From positions 1 to 33,882 of the forward strand of contig JAJOHG010000279.1 in assembly GCA_021029095.1 (NCBI GenBank): a stretch of 33,882 nt of DNA. Reading direction: 5' to 3'. Under the pieces are notes generated by a model, which saw only the letters and a program-made list of their open reading frames with translations, did no database searches and had not been told where the DNA came from. How positions within the stretch are numbered: the first letter of the stretch is position 1; each line of letters opens with the position of its first letter. This stretch comes from Phellopilus nigrolimitatus. Taxonomy: Eukaryota; Basidiomycota; Agaricomycetes; Hymenochaetales; Hymenochaetaceae. The position numbers were made by a program, and so were the translations under genes. Positions 20,390-31,144 of the stretch are shown here, piece after piece.

Positions 20390-21653
20390 CTACCAGTCAA
20401 GCTCAAGATCTGCTCCTTTCGGCACCTCTTTTGTCCAATCAAATATACCACCTCTTTCGATGAATGCTTTCTCATTATACCCCGCATCTTTTAGAGCTTC
20501 GGCGACGCCGACCTTCAAAACTGACCTTCCCGGTTTCTTATCTCCTCCTTGGCAGTTGAGGAAGCTATTGAAATAACATTGTAATTCACAGATTTGATCA
20601 CAAATCGTATACGCACCATAAGTTCTCATCGAGAAGGAGATACGAGTCCTTCATCGCGTCATTGTCCTCCGGTACAAGGCTCTTCTGGTCCTTGTGCCGC
20701 TCGAGGAAAGCCCGGAATTGCACATCTGTGACCACAAGGTCACGTGCATCTCGTAGGGAACCCGTCTCCTTGCCGGTATTTTCTGAATCAAGGAGTAGAA
20801 CTTGAAAAACCTGAATATTCTCGTAACATGAAAATGACATGCAAGAAACAGTTACAAAGCTTCTTGCCTTCCAGCGGAAAGGATTGATCTCCTGTATTGA
20901 ATCATTCATGTCTTCCTCCCAATTATGTCTGAACAAACGTTATCACCAACATACATTAGTTCTTGTAGATATCTTCAATGCAGGCGCCGGATTCCTAACT
21001 TAGTAACAACGCTATTCAGCTTGACCATGATCCGACGTTTTCTACACCTGGTGAAGATATTGGCATTGAAGGTGATAAACAGAAAACGAATGCTTTTACC
21101 ATTCAGCGACCTGAAAGACACGCCGGATGTGCCCAGTGCGTCCGCCGTCGGATCTCCCCAATAGGATATTTGTCTCCGGGTCGAACGAGTCAATGGAAAT
21201 GGCCATGAAGTCGAGGTATTTCCCGTATGTGTCCAACCACTTCTCAGTAACCTTCGACCCGTTGTTAACGACAGAGCAAGACTCGAGGCCGAGCTCCTCC
21301 TTGCAGAACTTGAAGAGCTCCCCCATGAATTTCGCTTGAAGGAAGGGCTCCCCACCGCTGATATTCAGCTTCTTCATGCCGGCTGCTGCGAGCATGCGCA
21401 TCGCCTTCTTGGCCTCGTCGAGCGGGAGGATATCCAACGTTTTCGAAGTATGAAAGCAGAAAGCGCACGCATAATTACATTGCCTGAAGGGGGTTTGGGT
21501 TATTGAGTCACTTGGTTGTCTTTGCGCGACGAAGCTTTCTGAGACTTACCGGTGGGGGAAATAATTCACGGAGACGGGAACAACGGTCGATGTATGCACC
21601 TGCACCTCTGATTGGGAGGGTGCGGACGTCAGGGAAGAAATCCAGTCGAGCAT
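20390..21653 (-). CDS. RSAD2: Viperin-like radical SAM enzyme (RSAD2 homologue)
   Basis: Six exons: 21653-21550, 21483-21100, 21047-21000, 20928-20868, 20810-20617, 20564-20390. They give 321 residues. The radical SAM cluster motif is CNYACAFC (Cys37, Cys41, Cys44), followed by LNISGGEPFLQ (about 74-84), SCSVVNNGSKV, ISIDSFDPETNILLGR, VKLNSVV, INPFRWKVFQVLLLDSEN, LVPEDNDAMKDSYLLLDE, FLNCQGG and the C-terminal ADLELDW. All are viperin signatures, including the terminal Trp that in animal viperin recruits the cytosolic Fe-S assembly factor CIAO1. The family converts a nucleoside triphosphate to its 3'-deoxy-3',4'-didehydro form, a chain terminator in animal antiviral defence. The membrane-binding N-terminal helix of vertebrate viperin is missing. 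The first ATG after an in-frame TAG was chosen. Intron 4 is GC-AG (donor GCAAGA). A TATA-like TAAATATAAG lies about 190 bp upstream. Confidence 0.95.
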
Positions 21654-22583
21654 CGTCGGGACTTCAGAGGTGATATGCTATCGACAGACGGGGCCCCCAG
21701 GAAGTGAACAAAGGATGTTCTTAAGAGAGCTCGGCAGCTCAGCGGATGTCCTCGGATGTCTCGAAGAAATAGCTTGGTTCCGGAAGAAACGCGCTTAAAC
21801 AGAGTTACGTCAGGTCGAGAGAAATGTGCGTTACAATACTTATATTTAAAAAAATTGCTCGCGGCCTTGCGATATTTACTCCAAGTGTCTACAAGTACTT
21901 GAAGCGCATGAAATAATTTGGATGAAAGCCTGCGTTATTGGCTTTGATCATAACAAAAGAAATTCAGTACGCCGCCAGGTAATCGATATCATAACACTTG
22001 AGTATATTAGGATCGGAGGAAGCTTCGGGCTTGCTACGTACTGGTTATCATCGTAGAGCACGTTTCTAACCGCGTGTACTTCTTGCGACATCGATCGATA
22101 TTAAGTTCATTGTCCGTCTATGTCGAAGGTGAAATGCATTAGATGATGAACATTGAAGAGATGGACATGAATCCACGTGGGGACAATGTGCAACAGGATT
22201 CCAACGTGCTGTTGTCCGGAGTTAAGTCCTTGTCTCGTTGTCTTAGCATGCCCGTAGAGAAATAGAGCAGATGACCGTGAAGAGTGCGGAATGCCGTAGT
22301 CGATTCGCGACACGTCGAAGAGTCGTGCCAACCTGCGTAGGAAAGAGTGATTAAATTTACGTTTACTCGGAATCGTTTTCATTGTTGAACAACGGTACGT
22401 GTGGCCCATAAACGGATAGCAGTAAAAGCATTGATTAATCCAGTGCACATGGTAGAGTTACAATAAAAAGGGTATAGGCCTCGTAATGCATCTGAGGCGG
22501 CGAACGGGGACATGAGTTTGCTTCGAGGGCTTGGAAGGTGGAGCACATACTCACAGCAGCGCAACCAAATCCCGGATAAAACT
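21654..22583. other. Region upstream of the viperin gene
   Basis: This 930-bp interval holds the presumed viperin promoter, including an A/T-rich stretch (about 21838-21856) reading TAAATATAAG on the minus strand. Minus-strand frames at 22107-22448 and 22379-22618 lack motifs. No inducible element can be named by eye. Confidence 0.45.
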
Positions 22584-22848
22584 TCATAATTCAATCCGGC
22601 CGCTCGCCCATGCCTCATCCTTGAGACTTTTCACCAATGAGTCGGAACCGGAGAAATAGTACTGCGCGCGCTGCAACGCCGCCATGATGGTGTGCGGGAA
22701 GTAGCGCACCAAGCCGACAGTGAGAACCATGGTCATGATGCCGACCACGATGACTTCCAGCGCAAAATCAGTCCGTCAATATAGCTTCAAAGTTTTAAGT
22801 GCAGTAAGGACGATCCTCACAGATGAGGATGATTTCCCAAGGCTCCAT
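22584..22848 (-). CDS. Very small single-pass membrane protein, two exons
   Basis: Exon 1 is 22848-22821 (28 nt) and exon 2 is 22753-22584, joined by a 67-nt intron with donor GTGAGG and acceptor GGAAG. The product is 65 residues. It starts MEPWEIILIFIVVGIMTMVL, so almost the entire first half is one hydrophobic helix (about residues 5-28). A basic and polar tail follows with RYFPHTIMAALQRAQYYFSG and DSLVKSLKDEAWASGR. If unspliced, an ATG at 22736 would still give a 50-residue protein with part of the helix. It has the same orientation as viperin and FAD oxidoreductase and lies 0.93 kb upstream of viperin. It is not recognised; a tail-facing membrane adaptor is only a guess. Confidence 0.5.
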
Positions 22849-23898
22849 CAAGGAAAGAGCAAAGGTGGTTTCCGTCCAAATCCAGATGCGCCAGATAAAC
22901 CCAGAAACGAGGCCGCTGGGCTGCTTGTATTTTTTCTTCCTGTCGGATTCTTGCCAATGGTCCACAGAAGACTGCGTGTGCGGCATTATGATACGCGGCA
23001 AGTTTTGGACAGGTTATATGAGCAAGGCCGCGGACTGGGGACAGAGTTGGGGCCTCTTTCAATTGGAGTCTGGCATGGTGTGGGTCTTGTATTACATAAG
23101 GATATGTTTATGTAAGGTCTTTGAGAGTACATAGATCATAACATAGCACTGTATGTCTTGAACGATTCTCGAACTCTTGCTAAGACTATATAACGAGTCA
23201 CTGTGCGTTGCATGTGTGGCTGCTGGCATCGATTAGCTGGAATAGAGGATAACATCAAAAGTCTTGAAATGTCGCGGACGACTGCAGTCTACGCAGTAAT
23301 TGCTCGACCTCTGGTAAATGGATCTCGTGCCCTACATGGGCTGTGGATTTTTGCAAAAAGATTCCTCAGAAAATAGCACATCGCCTTTCTCCCAGCGAGC
23401 CTTTGGCCAAATACGGCAGTGACATAACGTGGTTCTCAAATTATTATGCCTGGAATTTAAAGCAATCTCAGCCATTTCTCGGAACGTTTTCCAGCCTATA
23501 ATCTCAATTCTTTGCCTGAGATACTGATCCCCACGGATAGGCCACCAGCATCTTGCGTACGTGCTCAAATTAGCATGTTATATTGTGCAAACTTAGCGAA
23601 TCAGGGTGATCATTGTCATATCCTGTACGAAACTTTGCGCTTTGCACACTTTTATGTGGGCAAAGTGGACCGGCGAATGCGGGCTACTTACAGACTGCAG
23701 AACGAAGACATCGGCCATCCTTACAGGGCTGCAGATGAAGGTGTCGAAGCATGTTCAAGTTTCTCCTTCACCGACTACGATAATGTGCAAGCCGGGCAGT
23801 CGACGAGTGTGCTCCTTTTGCTTTTTCTGAATATATTTTCTGAATTGCTGCTACTAAAAATTTGACCCTCAAGATGCAAACCTATACTGCAATGACCA
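22849..23898. other. Spacer without a supported gene
   Basis: Overlapping plus- and minus-strand frames of 60-130 codons occur (for example 22823-23134 plus and 23512-23865 plus), but they have no conserved blocks and none connects through splice sites to another. The promoters of the flanking divergent genes should lie at its two ends. Confidence 0.4.
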
Positions 23899-24929
23899 AT
23901 GCAGTTCATTCCTGTAACTTATAAGGGCCCTCCCAGTCAACAAGACTGGACACCTAACGATCGACAACTCTATTTTGTTTTACACTCTTTTATCCTGGCC
24001 TCCCAACAGCAGTACGATCTTTCTTGGAGCAGACGCGTAAGTGTCCCATATCTTCTTCTATGTATGCGCTTGTTCTCATACTTACTAACTGACTCTGTTA
24101 GATACTAAACATACTACCTTATGACATAAGTGACAATCGCGCATCCATCCTTGATGAACGAGATGCGAAGCTCGCACAAGACATCAAGGAGATCAAAGCG
24201 CTTCTCGCTGGTGCGCAACGCCTCTTGCAGCGCTTCGATGAGTCGGGAACAGGGTTACTCAACTGGTTTCCCGGAGTGCTTAGACATCTCTTGCAGACAC
24301 GCGTCGTCGGGCCCTCGCCTACCATTCCCATTCCATTAAGCTCCAGTACTTCAGGTTCGCGTCAAGATACAAATCACACCCCGCAGTTCGAGCAGGATGT
24401 CGTCCTGAACGTGCTTGTCATGCTGGAGATTCTAGACTGGACGGCAGAGGCGCTGAACGATGCGAGCATGCGTGCAGGCCGTCGTGGCAGGAATCCAATG
24501 TCTGAGGCCGCGCGCAAGCGAATCGTCCAGGGTGAGCTGATCAGGATTTCGGTGTCGTCCGAGGACCTGCGTGACATCTTGGAGCAAGAGCTGGCAGACC
24601 TGAGCACGTACCGCGAGCAGCTCAGTCGTTCAGACGACGGGACGCTAAGCACATCTGATTCTTGGGACTCTGATGAAGACGCAATCAGCACCTACGCACA
24701 CCCACTTCTCGACCGCAGCATACCCTCCACCGAAGCCCGACCTGCGCGCGACTTCGATCCGTTTCTCACATACAGGACTCTCGTGCCTTCGGTTCTCCAC
24801 CATTCCCGACAGCGAGCACACTCATTTCCTCTCGCTCTCGGTCTGCTGGCCCGCTGTGTCATCAAAGGTACTATTACTCGAAGCAGCCTGCCCAAGCGCG
24901 CAAGAAGTCTGGATGCTCGTAACGTCTAA
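23899..24929 (+). CDS. Unknown 321-residue, mostly helical protein
   Basis: Exon 1 is 23899-24036 and exon 2 is 24102-24929. The 65-nt intron has donor GTAAGT, branch-like CTAAC and acceptor GTTAG, and the join is in phase 0. The N-terminus is MQFIPVTYKGPPSQQDWTPN. Helical segments follow (LDERDAKLAQDIKEIKALLA and onward, FEQDVVLNVLVMLEILDW, LRDILEQELADLSTYREQLS) with coiled-coil-like spacing, then an acidic Ser/Asp stretch and a less ordered basic C-terminus. No signal peptide, membrane helix or catalytic motif is seen. It ends 194 bp before the end of the convergent peptidase gene. It may be restricted to basidiomycetes; no function is proposed. Confidence 0.7.
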
Positions 24930-25123
24930 TAGCATTCATACTGAACTAGCAGACTATTTGACTGCCTCCACTGACACTCAAAAAGGGTTTGTTTGTCTTG
25001 TCGCGCTGCACCAACTAACCTGTACACTCCTTCGGACTTTGCATTGAACTCGCCAATCAATAAACAGACATTTCATGTGTTTATTTTGTTCTCTAAGAAC
25101 TAGAGTCTGGGACATCCTCCAGA

Positions 25124-27410
25124 CTACTTCTGTACGGCTTGCCAATCTTTCAACCACTCCTTCACGAAGAAGATTTCCTCTTTGTGGATATTTAGAATCT
25201 CGAAGGGTTCATCATCCATGTTTTGCAGTCCGTTCTCGTCGTAGTGATGCACGCCATCTAATGCACATATTTGCGGGAGAACATTTGTTAGGGCGACTTG
25301 GGCGAGGATAACGACTAAATTAACCTACCAGGAATGAGCTTAAAAGGCTGCAAAATTGTGTCCCTTCTCGTCGGTGCATATTCACTGTGTGGCGTAGCAG
25401 GTCGCCACGGATCGACTAAAAGAAGGGAGTTATATACGAAGACACAAAACATGTAGAGATGTTAGTTCATACCTTCACCGTCAATGATAGCAAGCCTGTC
25501 CGCGGCAATTGCGAAGTCACCTAGAACATTCACGGCTGTGATGTTCGGCAGAGACGGTACGGAGACGTGCTCGCCCGGTGGGAAAGCCTGGGCACGAACG
25601 TTTGAGCAGTTAGTGCAAAGTACAGTGTATATAGAAAGCGTCTTGATAACGTAAAGTCGATAAACATACCTGACGGCAGATACGTGAGTTTGATTCCAGT
25701 GTGTTAAGGCGCGATACGATGCGTGGCTGATCCTGGTCCGGTGGAGCAGTCTGTCAAGCAGATTTAGTTAGATGTCCCAGCTTGGTGCAACAAAATGAAA
25801 ATTAGGCCACGCACAATGAAGTATCCCCATTCGGTGCAAACTTGGAATGTCCAAGCTCGCCATGTCTCGGACAGGGATGTATTCTGGAACTTCGTATCGT
25901 TGTATGATCCGAAGCACTATAATAAAGTGCCAGTGAATATCAGTACAGCATAGGCAGCCTGACTGACGCACCTCTTCAACAGTACTCGCTTCGTCACATT
26001 TCGAGACATAATTCTAATCCAATATCATCTCTTGGACGCGCTCATCCAAATATTATTGTTACGTACCTTTTTCAAGTACTTTGCATAGTTATAGACGGTT
26101 ACCGGAAGTTCCAGTTGTCCCGGGAGCAACATTATCTCATTAGCTCCTTTATGGCCGAATGGTTGAGCTAAGGCAGCGCAGAACTTGTCGAATTCTGAGC
26201 TCCCAACCTCGGGATTCCAGTTCTTTGCTTGCCAAGCTCCAAGCGGGCTCTGAAAAAAAGAAAGTGAGACCACATGTTCTGCTACGAAACATTATAATTG
26301 TTAGCGTACCGACAAGAGGGAGGTAAAATCATCGTCGTGCTCAAGCCCTGCGAGACCAAATAGAGCTTTCAATGGCTTGCGCAGATGGGGCGTATGAAGA
26401 AGCACATAGTCGATGGCTGCAATAGACGTCTCAATGTGTTTCGAGCACTCAGGGTCTGCTGCTTTCCGAATGACCTCCATGTATTCCCAAAGTTCAATCG
26501 CTGCGTGCGTAACCCCACTGGAAGCGATGGCACCAAATACAAGTTCTGGGTACAGAACTCTGTGAAGGAGGCAAAGTGAATATTCTCTGCGAATTCTTTA
26601 GAATGCTGATTCACCTCATATGTGCTGATCTGGCTAACGCGATAAAACGAATTCAATAGTTCGTTTGTGCTCAGAGTAGTAACTCAAATCACCTCCGGCG
26701 TAAGAGCCTCCGTAATAGATCCAAGGGGTGCCAGGAGCAGTCAAGTCATCTTCAATGCCATCGAACTTGACCTCGGATATGAAACGCGCAGAGTCAGCAG
26801 CAGATTGAGCATTGTTCAACCACCTGCAGTCGCTCGGATTGAGGGTCCGTTAAATAAGGTAGTTTTACACGTTAATCACCTTAACGAGTCCGTAGAGAAG
26901 TTTGCCACCGGAATGGATTCACCGTAGTAACGATGTTCAAGAACCACTCCCAAGCCATTCGTTGCCTCACCCAGAATCTCCAGAATTCCCTTATGATTAT
27001 TATCAGATACATTTCCGAAAGATACATGTGTGTCTACACACCGTGTCAAGAAAGTGTAGGCGGTCTTCACCGCTTGTCTCACCACCATCAAGAACGTAGA
27101 CAGGACCCCCTTTCTTATAGTGCCGTGCGTTGACCCAGTAACGCTGCTTGAAAGTGCGTGGGTCGTCCGAGAAGTGGTCTAGCGGCTGCTCAAACCATTT
27201 TTCAGTGAACTCTTCGTAGTCATTGTCGTTTCCGAGTACGATCTGAGAGCCTTCTTGAGCCGTGAAATGTGTTGCCTGTGTGGTCCGACCGCGCGAAAGA
27301 CGCCACAGGTTGACAGTCTGAGCACCAAAGAATGGGCTAGAGCTGGGCGACGCGATAACAGAAACGCCGAAGACCAAGAAGGCCGCCACGCACGGTAGAG
27401 AGATGTGCAT
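25124..27410 (-). CDS. Secreted serine carboxypeptidase, peptidase family S28
   Basis: Twelve exons: 27410-27042, 26989-26880, 26823-26693, 26633-26615, 26559-26310, 26249-26067, 26013-25972, 25916-25815, 25750-25670, 25587-25473, 25415-25329, 25257-25124. They give 540 residues. A clear signal peptide (MHISLPCVAAFLVFGVSVIA) is followed by the S28 blocks: WFEQPLDHF, QRYWVNARHYKKGGPVYVLDGGE, EHRYYGES, IYYGGSYAGARSAHMR (nucleophile Ser200), LVFGAIASSGV, DGEVDPWRPA (Asp469) and DGVHHYDENG (His500/501). The family (prolyl carboxypeptidase/DPP2) removes residues after proline, typically in vacuole, lysosome or secreted acid milieu. In a saprotroph it probably feeds on protein. Exon 4 is only 19 nt (encoding part of GARSAHMR). 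It shares a 440-bp divergent promoter with the syntaxin gene. Confidence 0.94.
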
Positions 27411-27850
27411 GATGGTCAGTCCAGAACCCACCGCCGCCTTCGCAAGTCGTGGTCGTGGTCGTGGATCAAGTCAAGTCAAGTCAAGGTTCACGCGTCGGCA
27501 ACGCGTCGATCCATCCTCGAGCTCGGCCCGTCCGGAATCATTTTATAGCAACTGCTCAGTCTCAAACACAAAATCAAAAAAATGAAGGAATATCCTGGCA
27601 CCAATCTAGCATGCCTGTGCTCAAGCTACGCATTTTGCTCAGGCGCAGTGACCGGTACTGCCTCTCCGCGGCTTCCACATGGCCGCCCATCATCGCCTCT
27701 CTTGATCCCAGGACCGCGCACGGACTTTTAGGCTCACATTACCTCGCTTGAACCTTGCACGCTCCATCTCTGCCCGTGAGAGACTTCGTGGTTGGCATTA
27801 TCATCCAACCTACCCCTTCCTGATCCTTATTCCTTTGCATTCTGCTTGTC
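27411..27850. promoter_or_regulatory. Divergent promoter, S28 peptidase / syntaxin
   Basis: The two start codons face away from each other across 440 bp, so both promoters lie here. It holds GTCGTG repeats and a (TCAAG)4 run close to the peptidase start. No TATA or factor site is claimed. Confidence 0.6.
27466..27485 (+). repeat. (TCAAG)4 pentanucleotide repeat
   Basis: Four perfect TCAAG units lie in the 5' UTR or promoter of the S28 peptidase, just after a short GTCGTG hexamer repeat. Confidence 0.85.
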
Positions 27851-29131
27851 ATGGCTCGGGACAGACTGGCAGCGATGAGGGTACGCGCTTACTTCCAGTC
27901 ATTGATGGCCCAATGAACTTATGGAATCTGTCAATGTGTAGGGGGCGCAGCAGGGTGCAAATCCGTACGGAAAGTGCGTTGAAACCCACTTCTGTGTTGC
28001 AAGGGTCGAATGTTGAACGTGCTCATATGTGTCTTTGCCGACCTCAGTGTACCACAATACGAGCTTTCGCAAATCTCGAGCGGCAGTCAGTTTAGTGAAG
28101 AACACAGCGGCATGCTTGATGACGCGTTCTACAACGAGGTGCGTAGATAAAATGAACGCGGAAGTCTATAAAATTGATTTTGCCCCCATAGATTGGCGAA
28201 ATCCAAGACGAAATCCGCAAATTCAATGCAAACATCGACCAAATCTCGCGCCTTCACTCTCAGATGCTCGACGCCGTCGATGTGAACAACAGCAGAAGTA
28301 GCGGGCAGTTGGAGCGCATGGTGGAAGAGACGCGGTCATTGAGCGCAGGGATGAAGAAACGCATCCAGGTACTGCAGAGTCAGCCAGTCGATGCAAGGAC
28401 AGGGAACATGCGAAGGCCGCAGATCGAGCTTGTCAGGTCAAAATTTATGGATGCCATCCAAAAGTATCAGTTCGAGGAGAAGTCATTTCGGGACAAGCAC
28501 AAAGATCGTCTGGCAAGGCAATATAAAATCGGTGCGACATTTTTTATTGCTTGCTTTTTTCTGATTCTTATCAAGTCTTGTCAGCGAACCCGAATGCATC
28601 ACCGGAAGAAGTCAATGAGGTCGTCAACAGCGACCAGAACGTGCAGGTCTTTGCTCAGGCCACTATGGGAAACCGACACGCTGAATCCCAAAGCGCATAC
28701 CGCGAAGTACAGCAACGTCATGAAGAGATCAAGCGCATCGAAAAAACATTGGTCGACCTGGCTCAGCTGTTCACTGATGTTAGTCATTGCTTCACGTTAT
28801 CCTACCACCTTGATCTAATGAAGCACACTCAGATGAGCGTCCTCGTCGAGCAACAGGGTGACATCGTCAATGTTATAGAAGATAATACTGAGAAAGCCGG
28901 AGCAAATATCGAAGCCGGGTATGTGCATTCGTCCGCCCTCCCGCGCTGAAAACGCTCACATACGAACTCGCTTTTAGACAAGGGTTTACGGCTAGAGCCG
29001 TTATTTCTGCTCGAGGCTATCGCAACAAACGCTGGATATGCCTCGCGCTTACTCTCATCATCCTTATAATCCTCGGCGCGGTGATTGGATGCGAAGTGAG
29101 CGGCAAATGTACCGCCAAAAACACCAAGTAA
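27851..29131 (+). CDS. SSO1: Plasma-membrane syntaxin (Qa-SNARE, Sso1/Psy1 type)
   Basis: Seven exons: 27851-27880, 27942-27973, 28048-28138, 28192-28531, 28585-28778, 28833-28918, 28978-29131. They give 308 residues. The N-terminus MARDRLAAMRGAQQG is typical of fungal Sso/Psy1. The Habc helices span about residues 35-165 (EIQDEIRKFNANIDQISRLH, QIELVRSKFMDAIQKYQFEE). The SNARE motif follows (REVQQRHEEIKRIEKTLVDL, then EQQGDIVNVIEDNTEKA with the Q of the zero layer). A C-terminal tail anchor WICLALTLIILIILGAVIG lies at about 277-295. It pairs with Sec9/SNAP-25-type and Snc/synaptobrevin SNAREs for exocytosis. The very short first exons (30 and 32 nt) are usual for this gene. Confidence 0.93.
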
Positions 29132-29468
29132 ATTTCGATTTATTTTGGCGATGAACTTGGGCGGTGCGGTCATTGGCCGAGATATCGATATCTGGTATTT
29201 TTGCTTGATTCTCTACGAGTTTATGAATGGACTGGGGACAGCCCTGTGACGATCGTTATGATTTTTTTGGATACAGATTGATACTTGCTTGTAATATTCC
29301 TTTGCTATACAGTGCGTAGTGTATACATGTACCTGAGTCCAAACCACTACAAGTAGTTCTAAGTTCGGTGCTGATATAAACAACGTCATGATCTGCATTT
29401 CCACACCGACTCTTGAACTTGCACGACCATCATCCACTTTATCAATACTGCGAGAATCAATAACCAGA
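29132..29468. other. Syntaxin-sirtuin intergenic spacer
   Basis: This holds the 3' UTR of the syntaxin gene and the promoter of the sirtuin gene. No element is recognised. An in-frame upstream ATG at 29388 could lengthen the sirtuin by 27 residues. Confidence 0.5.
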
Positions 29469-31063
29469 ATGTGGAGAGGCGTCCCGAGTGACGATGAGCC
29501 TCAAATGCTTGAATCGCTCGATTTGCCAGGAATAACTAAATTCATGAAGAGCAAATCATGCAAAAATGTTTTTATGATGGTAAGAAATCCGGACCGGCTC
29601 TTATGTAATACTTGTTTATACACTTTAAAAATACAGGCAGGAGCAGGTACATAGTACAATGATTTATTTATCTTCTACTGAACAGCTCACTCTCACTCCA
29701 GGAATTAGCACCTCAGCAGGAATTCCTGACTTTCGATCACCAGATACCGGTAAACTTGTCTTCTAGACTACGATTCTTGCGACTGACTTAGGACGCCTAT
29801 AGGTCTATATGTATGGTTTCAGAACAAGCAGTATTAAATCGCATTCTGAAACAAGTTTGTTTACCAGGCAAACCTTGCTAGACTCAGATTACCCTATCCC
29901 GAAGCTGTATTCGACATTTCCTTCTTCAGAAGAAACCCAAAGCCTTGTAAGCATGCTCCTGAAGCCGTCAAACCTCAGCTAATTGGCGATTAAAAACATA
30001 CTTCCCGTTGCTCTTTCTTCGATCCAGTCTATGTGCTGGCGAATGAGCTCGCTCCTGGCAAGTTTCGACCAACCCTCACACACTCGTTCATCCGCCTTCT
30101 CGCGGAGAAAGGCCTTCTCCACACCTGCTTTACGCAGAATATTGACACACTCGAGCGCGCCGCCGGAGTTCCACCCAATAAGATCATTGAGGCGCACGGC
30201 AGCTTCGCGGACCAGCATTGCATCAAGTGCGGAGCACAGTATCCGCATGAGAAAATCAAAGCGAATATAGAAGCACAGGACATCCCTGTGTGCGAGAGGC
30301 CAAAGTGCGAGGGGTACGTTAAACCTGACATCGTGTTCTTTGGCGAGTCTGTAAGTCTTCTGTAAATTTGAAAATAAAGACACGGCGCGTGACTGGTTTT
30401 ACTCGAATTTGAAAGCTTCCAGACGAGTTTTCGGCCGGCGTGCGCCACCTTCGGAACGCCGATTTACTCATTGTGATGGGCACATCGCTCACCGTGCACC
30501 CTTTTGCGTCGCTGACGGAACTCGTCCCGAATAAATGCCCACGGTTGCTCTTGAACCTCGATCATGTAGGTGGCTGGGGCTCGCGCGTGAACGACGTTGC
30601 GTGTCTGATGTCCTGTGACAGCGCTGTGAGGGAACTGTGTAAGCTTCTCGATTGGGAGGGGGAACTGGAAAAACTATGGGCGGAGACGAATCCAAACCCG
30701 AGTCTAGTGCCGAAGAAAGCTGGAAAGAAAGGGGAAGAAAGGGAGAGGTCATCCGAAGGGAAGTCTGGCGAGGATTCTGGAAAGGAAGCCAGCAAAGGGG
30801 CGCTCGACGATGTTATGGACAAGTTGGCGAAGATGGTTGGCGAGGCGAAATTAGAGGATACCACACCTCGTGTTCCGGAAAAGAGCGAAGGACAGGAGGC
30901 TGGAACGGTCGCGGTCCAGAAGGACTTGTCGGGTACGACAGAGTCCAATATCGATAACTTGCGAAGTTCGACGGTAAAGGACAAGGAGCCACACGAATCT
31001 ACACCGGAATCCGAGGAGAAAGAAACCAACAGGCCGACATTCACGGAGATAGGAAAACCATGA
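29469..31063 (+). CDS. HST2: Sirtuin, NAD-dependent deacetylase of the Hst2/SIRT2 class
   Basis: Seven exons: 29469-29579, 29637-29646, 29702-29749, 29803-29810, 29868-29946, 30028-30350, 30416-31063. They give 408 residues. Catalytic blocks are AGAGISTSAGIPDFRSPDTG (about 38-57), LYANLARLRLPYPEAVFDI, TQNIDTLERAAG (121-132), EAHGSF with catalytic His142, zinc cysteines Cys150/Cys153 and Cys174/Cys179, KPDIVFFGESLPDEF and MGTSLTVHPFASL. A long charged Lys/Glu/Ser-rich tail (about 280-408) follows and is likely disordered. Class I sirtuins of this kind deacetylate histones and cytoplasmic proteins. Exons 2 (10 nt) and 4 (8 nt) are micro-exons; without either the frame is lost, and together they supply the AGAG and GLY of the conserved NAD pocket. 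Confidence 0.93.
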
Positions 31064-31144
31064 AATGCTCGAATCACAAATGAATTTTTCGAGATGTATG
31101 TCTCCCTACAGTCTAATATGTATATCCGTTTGGATCCATCTGGG

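Noticed and set aside
20811..20867. Retention of the 57-nt intron in viperin as coding sequence
   Set aside because: Its length is a multiple of three and it is open, but it would insert 19 residues into the conserved RWKVFQ block, so splicing is far more likely.
10174..29131. VPS45 and the syntaxin as cognate partners in one cluster
   Set aside because: Vps45 acts with Tlg2/syntaxin-16, whereas the syntaxin here has the Sso1/Psy1 N-terminus; they are also 15 kb apart with unrelated genes between.
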